The notes: generated by a model not told the origin, from the letters alone. Shown: positions 14,001 to 24,523, counted from the stretch's first letter. The stretch: 64,000 nt of DNA from Tubulanus polymorphus (GCF_964204645.1 NC_134028.1:23844153-23908152), one strand, 5' to 3'. Made by a program: numbers and translations.

Positions 14001-15658
14001 TTTCGTGTCATTTTGATTTTTGATTGAATTAGTTATTGATTTTAATACTTTTTAATCTGTATACAGTGGGTCATATCGTAAGTTATATATTAATGAATAG
14101 GCCGTCATGCAACCAGAATATTTCTGCAAACTATGAACTAACGAAAACCGAAATATCCACCAGGCACCTGCTGTAGTAATCGACAAGGTAATCAGTCGGT
14201 AATCGACCGGGTAATCCAGTTACTTTTCGTCAATTCCGTCGTTTCGTAATTTTCGGAAATCTATTAATCCTCGGGAAACACTACGAAGGAAAGATTCGAT
14301 CCGGATGGATTTAAGACAACCACGTCTGTATCTTCTCTCCCTCTCTGCGCCCCCTGCCACCCCCTCTCGTCTGATCCCTCTATACTACACCCCTCTCTGC
14401 GCCCCCTGCCACCCCCTCTCGTATGATCCCTCTACTACACCGACAGTCTTCGAACAAGGCTCGAATTACACGCGTAATTATTAATCTATGATCGAATGCT
14501 TTTAAGTCCCATTCTATAATATAAGGTTAGCTATCGATTTACGGTACAAATAACTCAGCAATGATGTATCTATCAATAATCCAACCTAACTATCATCAGA
14601 AGTAGCACTTAATTTCGTTGACTGGCGCATTTATATTTGGAAAATGTTTTCTATTCCGAGCGATGATTGGTGATTCACCTTTTCGGTTTCATGTCACATT
14701 CCGTTCGGTCGATTATTTGGTTCTATCAGAAAATGCGTTGGCAAAGTCTGTTCCACAAAGGATCCACCTTCGAGGTGGGTATACCGGCCAGCCTACTCTC
14801 AGGAAACTATTCCTCTCTGCCTGACTGTCGGAGACAGTGATCAATTTCCGTGACCTTGGTATCCGATGCACAGGTAAAAATTAAATGGGAAAGGCGCAGT
14901 CTACCGCAAACGCTACAGTGCACACGGTAAATACTAAATAAAAAATGTCGGCGTTTTCATGGAAAACTTTTCTATTCTTATCTTTAAAACTGTGATCTGA
15001 TATTATCATCGTTGGGGCATTCATGTACAAAATTACCTAATTGCTGATTTCTATCCGACACGTGGCCGGGATTAGAATATCTTCGCGTCGTTGATTAACT
15101 CAAGTTTCAAATTTCCGTCGAAATTAAGCAGCGCGTTTCTAATTAATCATATCCTCATACGTTTCAACAGGTTTTATCCGTTCGAAATTTGCGTAGATTA
15201 GATTATAGTTGACACACGTAATTTGACGATAAATTGGAAGATATCGTTAAAATCAATACTAGCGCACATTTTAGAATAGTTTACGCACGTAGCAATCTCA
15301 AAGAGCCCAGGCGCCCGACACAGGCAAACACAGAATGAAACACGTTTGATCTCGGAATCATTGTTTCCAAAAACCATGTTTCTCATTTCTCGTAAACGCA
15401 CACGACACACGGAAAATTTTCGGAATCGTGTTTCTGTCTCCAGTTTCCGTATTCCCCTGCGTCGTGTTCGTTGGGCTATAAAACACTCTCGTGCCTCTAA
15501 ATCATCTTCTAGAATTGCAAAGATATTTCTGGTAACAGAAAAATGTGAAGTTGGTGACTTAGAATCACAATTAGTTTATTTTCAATCGCTCCTCGGTGGA
15601 AATCATAACTCTTGTAATCTGGTATCATTAACTTCAATATTTGCCTATCTATTTTCAG
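11072..15658. other. intergenic; may hide the C16orf89 5' exon
   Basis: No complete gene is supported. The C16orf89 homologue at 15659 lacks its first exon(s), which should lie here. A start at 14945 opens a short hydrophobic peptide (begins MSAFSWKTFLFL), but its possible donor does not match the phase of the next exon, so it is not annotated. A segment near 14035-14075 (ttttaatacttttta...cagtgggtc) recurs near 46250-46285, so part of the region is dispersed repeat. Confidence 0.45.
14339..14442. repeat. two-copy C-rich tandem duplication
   Basis: A 52-bp C/T-rich unit beginning ccctctctgcgccccctgcc at 14339 is repeated from 14391 with a few changes. It is a recent local duplication with no coding content. 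Confidence 0.9.
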
Positions 15659-18608
15659 GACAGTTGGACGTAATTTTAAACAGATTATCTGCACGCTCTG
15701 ATTTACTAAAAGATCCTTTCGTGTCGTCTTTATCCGTCAATTTGCGTCTACTTCAAAACTTGGTCGATGTATTCAGTGAACAAGCTACACCGGCCGTCAG
15801 CAATTCCACGCCGAATTATTACAACAGTAAATTTGAACTTTTATCTTTTAACCCGTTTTATATGTAGGGTTTCATCGTGCCACACTGCCCGTCGTTGTGA
15901 CATTTTACGTCTGTTAGCCGTGGTGCTGTGACGGCCAATATGACACGTTATGACTGTGCCTCTGTAACTATGAGCTAAAGATGAAATTACAGTCCGTTTC
16001 TTTTTCACTGAAAATCTATTATTTCATTTTTACAGGATTATGGCCGATACTAGTTAAAGGTTTCTGGGCGAAAGCTGAGCCGGCTCGTAGCATTAATACA
16101 GCGTATATCATGCATAACATCCCGGAGCGTGAATCTATCAAAGAATACCAGTCAGATAATTGTGTGTCAGAGATTTTAAATACTGAGTTAGTATGAACGG
16201 TTACCCTGCACTACACCCTTTCTCGGTCGAATCTCGATAACGAAATTTTTTTTAATGCATTCATTGAAATATTAAGACCATTTTATTGCAACACAAGAAG
16301 TCTTCGATAATACTGACGAGGAGAACCCAACTACCTTTGTCACTTGGATTAAGAAGGACCCTGTATTCAGAAACTGATCTGTTTTATTATTATCAATTGT
16401 ATTTCAGTGGATGGTCAACGAACGAATGCGATATAAACGACGATTGTTGGTCACGTATGACGTCACCGGGCTATAGGATGTATTCATTGTCACATGAAGT
16501 ATTCTATTTAATAATAGGCTCTCAGGTAATGTTTACACAGGGAGAGATATTAAACCTATATAAGTATTTGTCGAAGACTCCGCTAGTTCACGAAACAGTG
16601 ACAATTATTGCCTTGGTCCAAGTCAAATATATGACGTCAGCCATGTGTGCCAACTGTGTATTCATACGCGGCGGTTCACACATTTCAGCATCGAAATAGT
16701 CACCGACGAAGTTGTCGACCTAGTGGCCAGGAACGTATCATGTTGCTGTATGGAAAACTAGACTGATCTATAAAAGATTAACACCATCATTGATGGACAT
16801 TATTCTTCTCGAAAAATCTCCCGTGACACCTACCATTGAATATATAGACATATCTAATCTGTATGTCAACATTTATATGTATTTTTATGGCAGAACCTTA
16901 TCTCAACACATGCTTCAACTAAATTTCACTGAACAAGCATAGTATTACATGCCAGAGAGTTTGTTGTAAAAATATCCCAAATCCATTTTATAGACGAGTT
17001 TATTCCAGTTAAGTCAATAAAAGGTTTAACCATTTGTAGATATACGAAAAATCATGGTTTTCCTTACGTATCCCGTCACCATGGCGACAGTTGGGAGTAC
17101 CCAAAATGTTGTTACTACAAGATAGCCAATGACTCCTGCTAACATGGCATGCATAAACTTGTAAAATATTCCATCATACTTGGCTGCATTAAAAACTTAT
17201 TTGAGCTGCTTACTGCAAAAATTAGGTTATATTGAATAAAAGTAGAATTATGGTGGGGTAGCGTTGTTGAAATTTTTCATTGTTGCTTTTTGCGAAAAGG
17301 CCATACCCCATAATGTATGTGTAGGTCAAAAAATTATCCGTTTATCTGCAATACTTTTTGAGTAATAAACCTTTTAAAAAACCCTCCTAAAGGCATGTAT
17401 TTTATCAGCATGTTACCTTAGCAACACAATATCTCGGCCCGGCTCATGTTACCAGGGTTAAAAATCTACCAAAATAAACTTCAGAATTTTATCTTTCTTC
17501 AGTGAAAATTTGGGCTTTGAGGTATGACCTACGATAAATATTTCACGATTCCAAGCGTATCATAGATTTTGTATAAAGAAATTGTATCGATAACTGATGT
17601 GATCTCCTGCAGGTATGGAACACAGCGTACGGTATATGACGATACTGATGGGGTGTTAACCAATTGACCCATGAGACCCATCATCACTCCCTCGAGTGAT
17701 CGCCATAATACTGATTAATTGTTTTTTTTTTCTTAAACTGGCTTCAGAATAGTTTTTGGAAGATATTTCTTCCTTTGAGACGGTAATGGTAATTCTTCAA
17801 AATTAAGATGCCACAAACTTCTAAAAAACGGCTGTTTTTGTTCTGAAGATCTAGTAAATGAATTTATTATCTACTTGTCTATATTGCAGTATGGATGCAA
17901 AGCTAAGATCGATGCTAATATTGAAAAATTCCACCAGGGTAGTTTATCTGAATTGTACAGTAGATTTTGTTCCAATATGTTTGAAGAAGCCACAGAAATT
18001 GCCGAAAACGATTTTACCGACTTGCAACAAGATCTATTTATGGAGCAAAGTAAGGGCTACGGAATCTAATTGCTGTGACACATCGAAGAGTTTTGTTTTT
18101 AGTTCTGTATTTCATTGCGTTGAATCGAATTTTAATAATACCGCTTAGATATTGGTCATCACCCCGCAATACCCGCCAATTCACTAATTTCAGTCGCTTT
18201 ATGTGGTATAGTCGGTTTCAAGGACTTTGCCAAGACCGAATGGTTAAAACGCATACTAAGTTGGCAACGGCCGAGTGGCTGTTACAGTTCGCGTGATTAC
18301 AACAAGATTCCCAAAAATTCCAAAGGTAAGAAATCAAAAAAGCTGTTAGAATCTGCGCCAAAACCTATAGCGTGATTTACTATTCTTATTTTTGCTTTCA
18401 TCGAATTCATAAATCGAAGACTTAAGTGGTTTTTCTGATTCCAGACGACGACCTGGAGACGAATTCGAGACGGAAACGCGCCGAGAAGGTTCTAAACGAC
18501 GGCTGTCTATCGCATAAAACCACTGTAGCTGCCGGGGCTCTGGCCGTTAATGTTCGTTTTATTTTGGAAGATATCCTGAAAAAGGAATTCCACACAGATT
18601 TATTCTAA
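15659..18608 (+). CDS. C16orf89: C16orf89 / UPF0764 (DUF4735) family protein, 5' exon missing
   Basis: Vertebrate C16orf89 is a poorly understood secreted protein of the UPF0764/DUF4735 family. Six exons join in phase: 15659-15826, 16036-16186, 16408-16525, 17890-18049, 18194-18325, 18445-18608 (stop). Family signatures as remembered appear in order: a W-P-x-L-V-x-x-F-W segment (exon 2), two Cys-containing stretches plus Y-S-L-S-H (exon 3), FCSNM...LFMEQ (exons 4-5), LCGIVGFKDF and WLKRILSWQ-PSGC (exon 5), and DGCLSHKTTVAAGAL near the C terminus (exon 6). The sequence begins inside the N-terminal helical part. No signal-peptide exon in matching phase was identified upstream, so the start is unknown. 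The four methyltransferase genes follow directly. Identity is firm; function is unknown. Confidence 0.85.
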
Positions 18609-18775
18609 TTAAAGAATTGTTTTCCCTGAACATTTGTTGTTTCATTACTTTGTTTAAGAAGTTAGTGTATGAAACTGCTGTTTTTGTAATCAGGGTTCGA
18701 ATAGTTCTTATCGCCGGCCGAAGACCTCCTTCTGACCTCAAGTTATACATGACATCTATTTATCTTTATTGAGGC

Positions 18776-18815
18776 CATGGACGTATAAACTAGTCTATAT
18801 GTCCATATATATACG
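18776..18815. repeat. degenerate copy of a palindromic element
   Basis: Begins ccatggacgtataaactag, the same 19 bases that form the left arm of the perfect 40-bp palindrome at 31938-31977. The right arm here (tctatatgtccata) is decayed. It sits just upstream of the first methyltransferase copy. Confidence 0.7.
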
Positions 18816-18849
18816 TCACATTCAGTCGTGTAGAGATTAAGGCAGCAAT

Positions 18850-19707
18850 ATGGATGACGCCCTGTGCAGCGCTTCTTATGAGTCCTTTCTGTTTCATCAC
18901 AGCGTGCTCATTACGGCTCCAAAACGATTGTCAGAAATATTGCTTCAATGTTACAGCAATATATCTGATCAAGGTCGAGGTTTACGGGTGCTTGATATCG
19001 GACCAGCTCATGGCCATCTAATAGAGGATGCATTAGCAGAGGCTGAAGTTAAAATTGAACGGTTTGACTGCGTGGAACAGAATATGGCTGCCGAATTGGA
19101 ATCACGAATCAAAGGTTTGGCTGAAAAATACAGCTTTGGTTACAAGATACATAACGCACGGTTTTCGACTGAAAGCGTCTCTTTCTTGCCGAATCATTTC
19201 TATGATTTGTTAATACTTTCGCATGTGCTATACTACTTCCAAGACCCGGCTCAGATTTTGAAGACGGCCTTGTATCAACTGACGAGCGATGATGGACGAG
19301 CATTCGTCTTGCTGGACCAACGTATGACGTGCGCTACAGTACGAGAAGAGTTGAATAAACTCAGCGGAACATCGAGCGATGATGATGACCAATTTCAGCG
19401 ACGATTTGATATAAACAGAATCCTGTCTGAAGCAGAAACTCAGACGATCAAACAATGGACCGACAATAATGGTTTGCTTCTACATTCGGCGCTCAAACCA
19501 GCTCAACCCTGCTACAGCAAAAATGACGAAAATATGCGGAAAATAGGTGAAGAGGTCCTGTCGTTTTTAACATTACGAAATGTAGGTGCGATGTCTGAGG
19601 ATGAACGAGCGGAGATACAAGATGTCGTCAGGAAATATACGGTGAACAGTTATGGGTTACCGATACTTCCAATAACTACGTTGATGGTTGTACTGGCTAG
19701 AAAGTGA
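18850..19707 (+). CDS. histamine N-methyltransferase-like protein, copy 1
   Basis: An intronless 285-residue class I SAM-dependent methyltransferase. SAM-binding motif I is VLDIGPAHGH (residues 48-56), followed by an acidic-loop motif DCVEQN (73-78) that resembles the VVEPS region of histamine N-methyltransferase. A later LYYFQDPAQILKTAL stretch resembles the conserved LYY-KD-P-TL of HNMT. Likely reaction: methyl transfer from SAM to a small amine; the substrate is unknown. Motif I has Ala where copies 3 and 4 have Gly, and two residues present in copies 2-4 after DCVEQN (SY) are deleted. A TATA-like run lies about 40 bp upstream. First of four tandem copies; nearly identical to copy 2. HNMT-like is the best call, but another small-molecule methyltransferase is possible. 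Confidence 0.75.
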   Translation: MDDALCSASYESFLFHHSVLITAPKRLSEILLQCYSNISDQGRGLRVLDIGPAHGHLIEDALAEAEVKIERFDCVEQNMAAELESRIKGLAEKYSFGYKIHNARFSTESVSFLPNHFYDLLILSHVLYYFQDPAQILKTALYQLTSDDGRAFVLLDQRMTCATVREELNKLSGTSSDDDDQFQRRFDINRILSEAETQTIKQWTDNNGLLLHSALKPAQPCYSKNDENMRKIGEEVLSFLTLRNVGAMSEDERAEIQDVVRKYTVNSYGLPILPITTLMVVLARK

Positions 19708-20184
19708 GAAAATTAACATTTTCTGTATTTATAATGTTATATGAAGCCAATGAGCATAGTTTAGTTTAACGTTTTATAAACATATCTTAAATGATGGACG
19801 TTAGGTATATAAAATGACAATGTGAAATAGTTCGTGTGAAGTATCATTTCATGTTATTTGTAGTTTGATTTTTCAATGATTCGTGTATTCATGTTCATTT
19901 CATACCTTTTTCGGTTACACACAATTCCAATACAAACCATTACAGTCGTAAACAGATTTATTCTAATTAAAAAAACTGTTTTACATTTGGCGTTTCATTA
20001 CTTCGTTAAACGAGGGTGGAGGTGGATATCAAATAGCGTTTGAATAGTTCAGTGGCGGAAGGCCTTTTGACTTCCTCCGTTCATTATTCATATCTCGTAA
20101 ATTTGATTTATCTCGACAAGACAAACTACTAAGTAAGATAACAAATATGGGGACTTTACTCACTGGTGTAAAGACTAAGGCAAT
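19708..20184. other. spacer between methyltransferase copies 1 and 2
   Basis: Bases near 19950-20000 (agatttattctaatt, then a T-rich run and cgtttcattact) match the end of the C16orf89 coding exon and its 3' flank near 18596-18650. The duplicated unit therefore carried the tail of that gene with it. No intact gene is present. Confidence 0.7.
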
Positions 20185-21048
20185 ATGGAAAACGCCCTGT
20201 GCAGCGCTTCTTATGAGTCCTTTCTGTTTCATCACAGCGTGCTCATTACAGCTCCAAAACGATTGTCAGAAATATTGCTTCAATGTTACAGCGATATATC
20301 TGATCAAGGTAGGGGTTTACGGGTGCTTGATATCGGACCAGCTCATGGCCATCTAATAGAGGACGCATTAGCAGAGGCTGAAGTTAAAATTGAACGGTTT
20401 GACTGCGTGGAACAGAATAGTTACATGGCTGCCGAATTGGAATCACGAATCAAAGGTTTGGCTGAAAAATACAGCTTTGATTACAAGATACATAACGCAC
20501 GGTTTTCGACTGAGAGCGTCTCTTTCTTGCCGAACCATTTCTATGATTTGTTAATACTTTCGCATGTGCTATACTACTTCCAAGACCCGGCTCAGATTTT
20601 GAAGACTGCCTTGTATCAACTGACGAGCGATGATGGACGAGCATTCGTCTTGCTGGACCAACGTATGACGTGCGCTACAGTACGAGAAGAGTTGAATAAA
20701 CTTAGCGGAACATCGAGCGATGATGATGACCAATTTCAGCGACGATTTGATATAAACAGAATATTGTCTGAAGCAGAAACTCAGACGATCAAACAATGGA
20801 CCGAGAATAATGGTTTGCTTCTACATTCGGCGCTCAAACCAGTTCAACCCTGCTACAGCAAAAATGACGAAAATATGCGGAAAATAGGTGAAGAGGTCCT
20901 GTCGTTTTTAACATTACGTAATGTAGGTGCGATATCTGAGGAAGAACGAGCGGAGATAGAAGATGTCGTCAGGAAATATACGGTGAACAGTTACGGCTTT
21001 CCAATACTTCCAATAACTACGTTGATAGTTGTACTGGCTAGAAAGTGA
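20185..21048 (+). CDS. histamine N-methyltransferase-like protein, copy 2
   Basis: Intronless, 287 residues. Nearly identical to copy 1 over its whole length but retains the SY pair after DCVEQN. Motif I is again VLDIGPAHGH, with Ala in place of the second glycine. The start codon aligns with that of copy 1, although the second residues differ (MENAL versus MDDAL). Its 5' and 3' flanks align with those of copy 1, so this is a tandem duplication of about 1.3 kb. Expected to be a cytosolic SAM-dependent methyltransferase. No frameshift or stop suggests decay. Confidence 0.75.
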   Translation: MENALCSASYESFLFHHSVLITAPKRLSEILLQCYSDISDQGRGLRVLDIGPAHGHLIEDALAEAEVKIERFDCVEQNSYMAAELESRIKGLAEKYSFDYKIHNARFSTESVSFLPNHFYDLLILSHVLYYFQDPAQILKTALYQLTSDDGRAFVLLDQRMTCATVREELNKLSGTSSDDDDQFQRRFDINRILSEAETQTIKQWTENNGLLLHSALKPVQPCYSKNDENMRKIGEEVLSFLTLRNVGAISEEERAEIEDVVRKYTVNSYGFPILPITTLIVVLARK

Positions 21049-21309
21049 GAAAATTATCATTTATTAGCTTTTTATCAACATATTCTAAATCATTAACGAT
21101 ACGTATATAAAATGCCAATATGAAATAGTTCGTGCAAAAAGTATTTATTTGTAGTTTGATTTCACTGATTCGTGTATTGGTTTTCCTCTCCTTTTTCGGT
21201 GTCGTGTTATCTAAATAGTATATGCAAATATAGTTCAAGAGATGAATATAAACCAAACAATCACCCAGGACTATTGGTAAGTGGGAGCTGTATGTTCAAG
21301 TACTATGGA

Positions 21310-21915
21310 ATTCCTCAAGGGTCTTACGACTTACGAGTTTACGAGTTACGTTTTACGAATTACGACTCACGTTTTACGAGTTACTTATACATTTCCTTGA
21401 ATACGTTACGACTTACGTTTTACGAATTACACGCATTTCACTATTGGCTTCAGATAGCTGAATGGGGCGCATTATTTAAACAGCATAGTGATTAAGAGTA
21501 TATTGTACAGTGACCAGGGTGCCGCATGGCTTCAAAATCTATTGACACGGAACACACGGAGCGGAGATTGAGCTTAATTTGACCATCGGGGATTCCGATT
21601 CCTAGAACAAGCCTTTTGTTTTCAACAATAAGAAATGTGTTTATTTTTTGAAAACACATCGTTACAGCCATCCATCTACAAAATTAAAATTCGGTTATAA
21701 TTACAACACGCATCACATACAACGCTCGTTTGAAAGCTCACGCGGTTTCATAATTCAATTGTCCTTGTCCTCTCGCGATAAATTAAACCCAAACGCACGG
21801 CAGCTAAATCGTTATTTGTGAAACATAACTTGTTATTCGTAACTCGTAAAACGTAAGTCGCAACGATTCGTAAAACGTAACTCGTAAGTCGTAACTCGTA
21901 AGTCGTACGGCCCTT
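21310..21915. mobile_element. MITE-like element with TTACGACTTACG-repeat ends
   Basis: The left end (about 21318-21440) is built of degenerate tandem units such as cttacgacttacgag and acgttttacgaatt. The right end (about 21838-21915) holds the same units in inverse orientation and finishes gtaagtcgtacggccctt, matching the left start aagggtcttacgacttac. The roughly 600-bp unit sits between copies 2 and 3 and has no coding capacity. Subterminal tandem repeats in inverted orientation are typical of some non-autonomous DNA transposons. Exact ends and target duplication are not certain. Confidence 0.65.
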
Positions 21916-21999
21916 CGCCTGATTTAAATGCTGAAGCTATTTTATGTTTGCAAGTGGATGATATTTATGGTTCTATTTTCTGTGCACATACGGACGACC

Positions 22000-22878
22000 A
22001 TGGATGACATACAGTACACATCATCTTACAAATCTCTTCTGTTTCACCACAGTGTGCTCATTACAGCTCCGAAACGATTATCCGAAATATTGCTTCAATG
22101 TTACAGCGATATATCTGATCAAGGTCGAGGTTTACGAGTACTCGAAATCGGACCCGGTCATGGTCATCTAATAGAGGACGCATTGGCAGAGGCTGAAGTT
22201 AAAATTGAACGGTTTGACTGCGTGGAACAGAATAGTTACATGGCTGCCGAATTGGAATCACGAATCAAAGGTTTGGCTGAAAAATACAGCTTTGATTACA
22301 AGATACATAACGCACGGTTTTCGACTGAAAGCGTCTCTTTCTTGCCGAATCATTTCTATGATTTGTTAATACTTTCGCATGTGCTATACTACTTCCAAGA
22401 TCCGGCTCAGATTTTGAAGACGGCCTTGTATCAACTGACGAGCGATGATGGACGAGCATTCGTCTGCTTGGACCAACGTATGCCATTCATCACGATACGC
22501 GATGAGTTAGATAGAGTTATTCCACGAACCAGTGAAACATCGATCAACATCAAACACCAGAAGGGAACCTTTGATATAGAAATGGTTTTGAACAAAGCAG
22601 AAACTCAAACTATTAACCAATGGAGCGACAATACCGGTATCCTTCTTCATTTGGCGCTCAAACCAGCTCGACCCTGTTTCAGCACACGCGACGAGAACAT
22701 GCGTAAAATAGGTGACGATGTTTTGTCGTTTATCGTGCAAAGAGATGTAGGTGCTATGTCAGATGAAGAGCGTGTAGTGGTACAAGATATCTTCAGGAAA
22801 TATTCGGTGGAAGTTGACGCTTTTCCTGTACTACCGATAACTACAATAATGTATGTTTTGACTAGAAATAGCAAGTAA
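22000..22878 (+). CDS. histamine N-methyltransferase-like protein, copy 3
   Basis: Intronless, 292 residues from the ATG at 22000, chosen because MDDIQYTSS aligns with the starts of the other copies; an upstream in-frame ATG at 21928 would add 24 residues with no counterpart. Motif I is canonical here: VLEIGPGHGH. The N-terminal half, to about residue 160, is almost identical at nucleotide level to copies 1 and 2, while the C-terminal half (after DGRAFVCLDQRM) is clearly diverged. That mosaic suggests gene conversion. The likely SAM-dependent role is as for copy 1; the different C-terminal half may change substrate choice. Confidence 0.75.
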   Translation: MDDIQYTSSYKSLLFHHSVLITAPKRLSEILLQCYSDISDQGRGLRVLEIGPGHGHLIEDALAEAEVKIERFDCVEQNSYMAAELESRIKGLAEKYSFDYKIHNARFSTESVSFLPNHFYDLLILSHVLYYFQDPAQILKTALYQLTSDDGRAFVCLDQRMPFITIRDELDRVIPRTSETSINIKHQKGTFDIEMVLNKAETQTINQWSDNTGILLHLALKPARPCFSTRDENMRKIGDDVLSFIVQRDVGAMSDEERVVVQDIFRKYSVEVDAFPVLPITTIMYVLTRNSK

Positions 22879-23387
22879 TGGTTTATGAAATACAGTATAA
22901 ACCTTGCGCAAGTCGGATCTTTTGGGACCAAGAAGAATCCTCCGACTTGGGATAAGTTGGATAACCAGCCTTTTCCCGAAAGCTATGAATTGAGGATTGA
23001 TTTCTGTAAACGGAAAAACTGAATTAACATCTTTAAGAAATGATTTAAACACAGAAACATTCCGGCTTTATTTTTTCTATTCTAATACACTAAACCACAA
23101 CGACATAACGACTGTTGACACGCATCGTCGATTCCACGCCAGGAACAGGGGTCGGAACGGGAAAGAAATCAAACTGTAATTGGAAGAAGGTAGCCCTCCG
23201 ACTTTCGGTGAGTGATCACTGATTTTTTATTTATAGGACCAAGAAAAGTATTACGAGAACATTCCGACTTACAAATCCGACTTTGGAATATATATCGGGA
23301 CCATCAATATAATCATCCGATATAACCGATTTATGCGACTGTCGCCGACTCGCGTTTACTGTACATATAAAAATAAATACTGTACAT
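22879..23387. other. spacer between copies 3 and 4
   Basis: Contains short imperfect inverted motifs (aagtcggatc...tccgactt near 22910-22955, and again near 23195-23290). No gene is recognised. Confidence 0.5.
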
Positions 23388-23428
23388 AGGAAAATAAGGT
23401 CACCACATGTTACAACAATTATAAGCTA

Positions 23429-23518
<90 letters not shown>

Positions 23519-23559
23519 TAGCTTATAATTGTTGTAACATGTGGTGACCTTATTTTCCT
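23388..23559. repeat. 172-bp palindrome with a (TA)44 core
   Basis: A 42-base unique arm starting aggaaaataaggtcaccaca at 23388 is followed by 88 bases of pure TA (23430-23517) and then the exact reverse complement of the arm, ending at 23559. The whole block can fold into one hairpin or cruciform. It lies 85 bp upstream of the start of copy 4. It may be a foldback/MITE element whose loop expanded as a microsatellite, or an assembly join of a long TA tract. Confidence 0.95.
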
Positions 23560-23644
23560 GTATTATCAAGTTGAATATGATAGATCATATCAAACCGAGT
23601 TTTGTCAAACACAGTTTCTTACAGGCAATATATAGTCACGAACA

Positions 23645-24523
23645 ATGGACGACGCACAGTACAGCGCTTCTTTCAAGTCGTTATTATTTCATCTAAGTAG
23701 AACCCGGTCGGATCCAAAGCGATTGTCAGAAACATTGCTCGAATGCTACAGGATTATATCTGATCAAGGTCGAGGTTTACGGGTGCTCGAAATCGGACCC
23801 GGTCATGGTCATCTAATAGAGGACGCATTAGCAGAGGCTGAAGTTAAAATTGAACGGTTTGACTGTGTGGAACAGAATAGTTACATGGCTGCCGAATTGG
23901 AATCACGAATCAAAGGTTTGGCCGAGAAATACGGCTTTGATTACAAAATATATAACAAGTGGTTTTCGATCGAAAATGTTTCTTTCTTTCTGCAAAAGTT
24001 CTATGATTTGTTAGTGCTGTCTAATGTTCTCTACAGTCGGTATTTCGACAATCCGGCGCAAGTTTTGAAAACGGCTTTGTATCAACTAACCAACGACGAT
24101 GGACGAGCGATTGTCTGTCTCGATCTCTCCGAAAACTTTCCGACTATCCGCAACGATCTTTATAGTATTCTACCACGGGACGACGAAACAACAGCCATTG
24201 CCGAGCAATTCAAGAAACCATTCGATATAAATCGCTTTCTGATAGAAGCAGAAACCCGAACGATCGCACAATGGACCGATGTTCATGGCCTAGCTCTTCA
24301 TTTAGCGCTGAAACCAGCTCGACCCTGCATCAGCGAAGAAGATAACAACATTCGTAGAATCGGTGACGAAATCTTGTCGTTTATAACGCGCAGAAATGTA
24401 GGCGCGATGTCCGATGAAAAAAGAGCCGTAATTCAAGACGTCGTAAAGAAATATGCAGTGGATAGTTACGGGTTTCCGATACTTCCGATAACATCGGGTT
24501 TCTTTGTTTTGGCTAGAAAATGA
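23645..24523 (+). CDS. histamine N-methyltransferase-like protein, copy 4
   Basis: Intronless, 292 residues, the most diverged copy. Motif I is VLEIGPGHGH, followed by DCVEQN. The segment around motif I (about 23757-23945) is almost base-identical to copy 3, while the sequence on both sides differs at many sites, pointing to a short conversion tract. The LYY motif is altered (NVLYSRYFDNPAQVL), with two extra residues. The C-terminal half keeps RNVGAMSDEKRA and LPIT, which are conserved in all copies. An intact frame suggests a working enzyme; substrate unknown. The TA palindrome occupies its immediate upstream region. Confidence 0.75.
   Translation: MDDAQYSASFKSLLFHLSRTRSDPKRLSETLLECYRIISDQGRGLRVLEIGPGHGHLIEDALAEAEVKIERFDCVEQNSYMAAELESRIKGLAEKYGFDYKIYNKWFSIENVSFFLQKFYDLLVLSNVLYSRYFDNPAQVLKTALYQLTNDDGRAIVCLDLSENFPTIRNDLYSILPRDDETTAIAEQFKKPFDINRFLIEAETRTIAQWTDVHGLALHLALKPARPCISEEDNNIRRIGDEILSFITRRNVGAMSDEKRAVIQDVVKKYAVDSYGFPILPITSGFFVLARK

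Noticed and set aside
14945-14995. Short hydrophobic peptide as the C16orf89 signal exon
   Set aside because: The only nearby donor leaves phase 2, while the next exon needs phase 1 (or 0 with the alternative acceptor), so the join fails.
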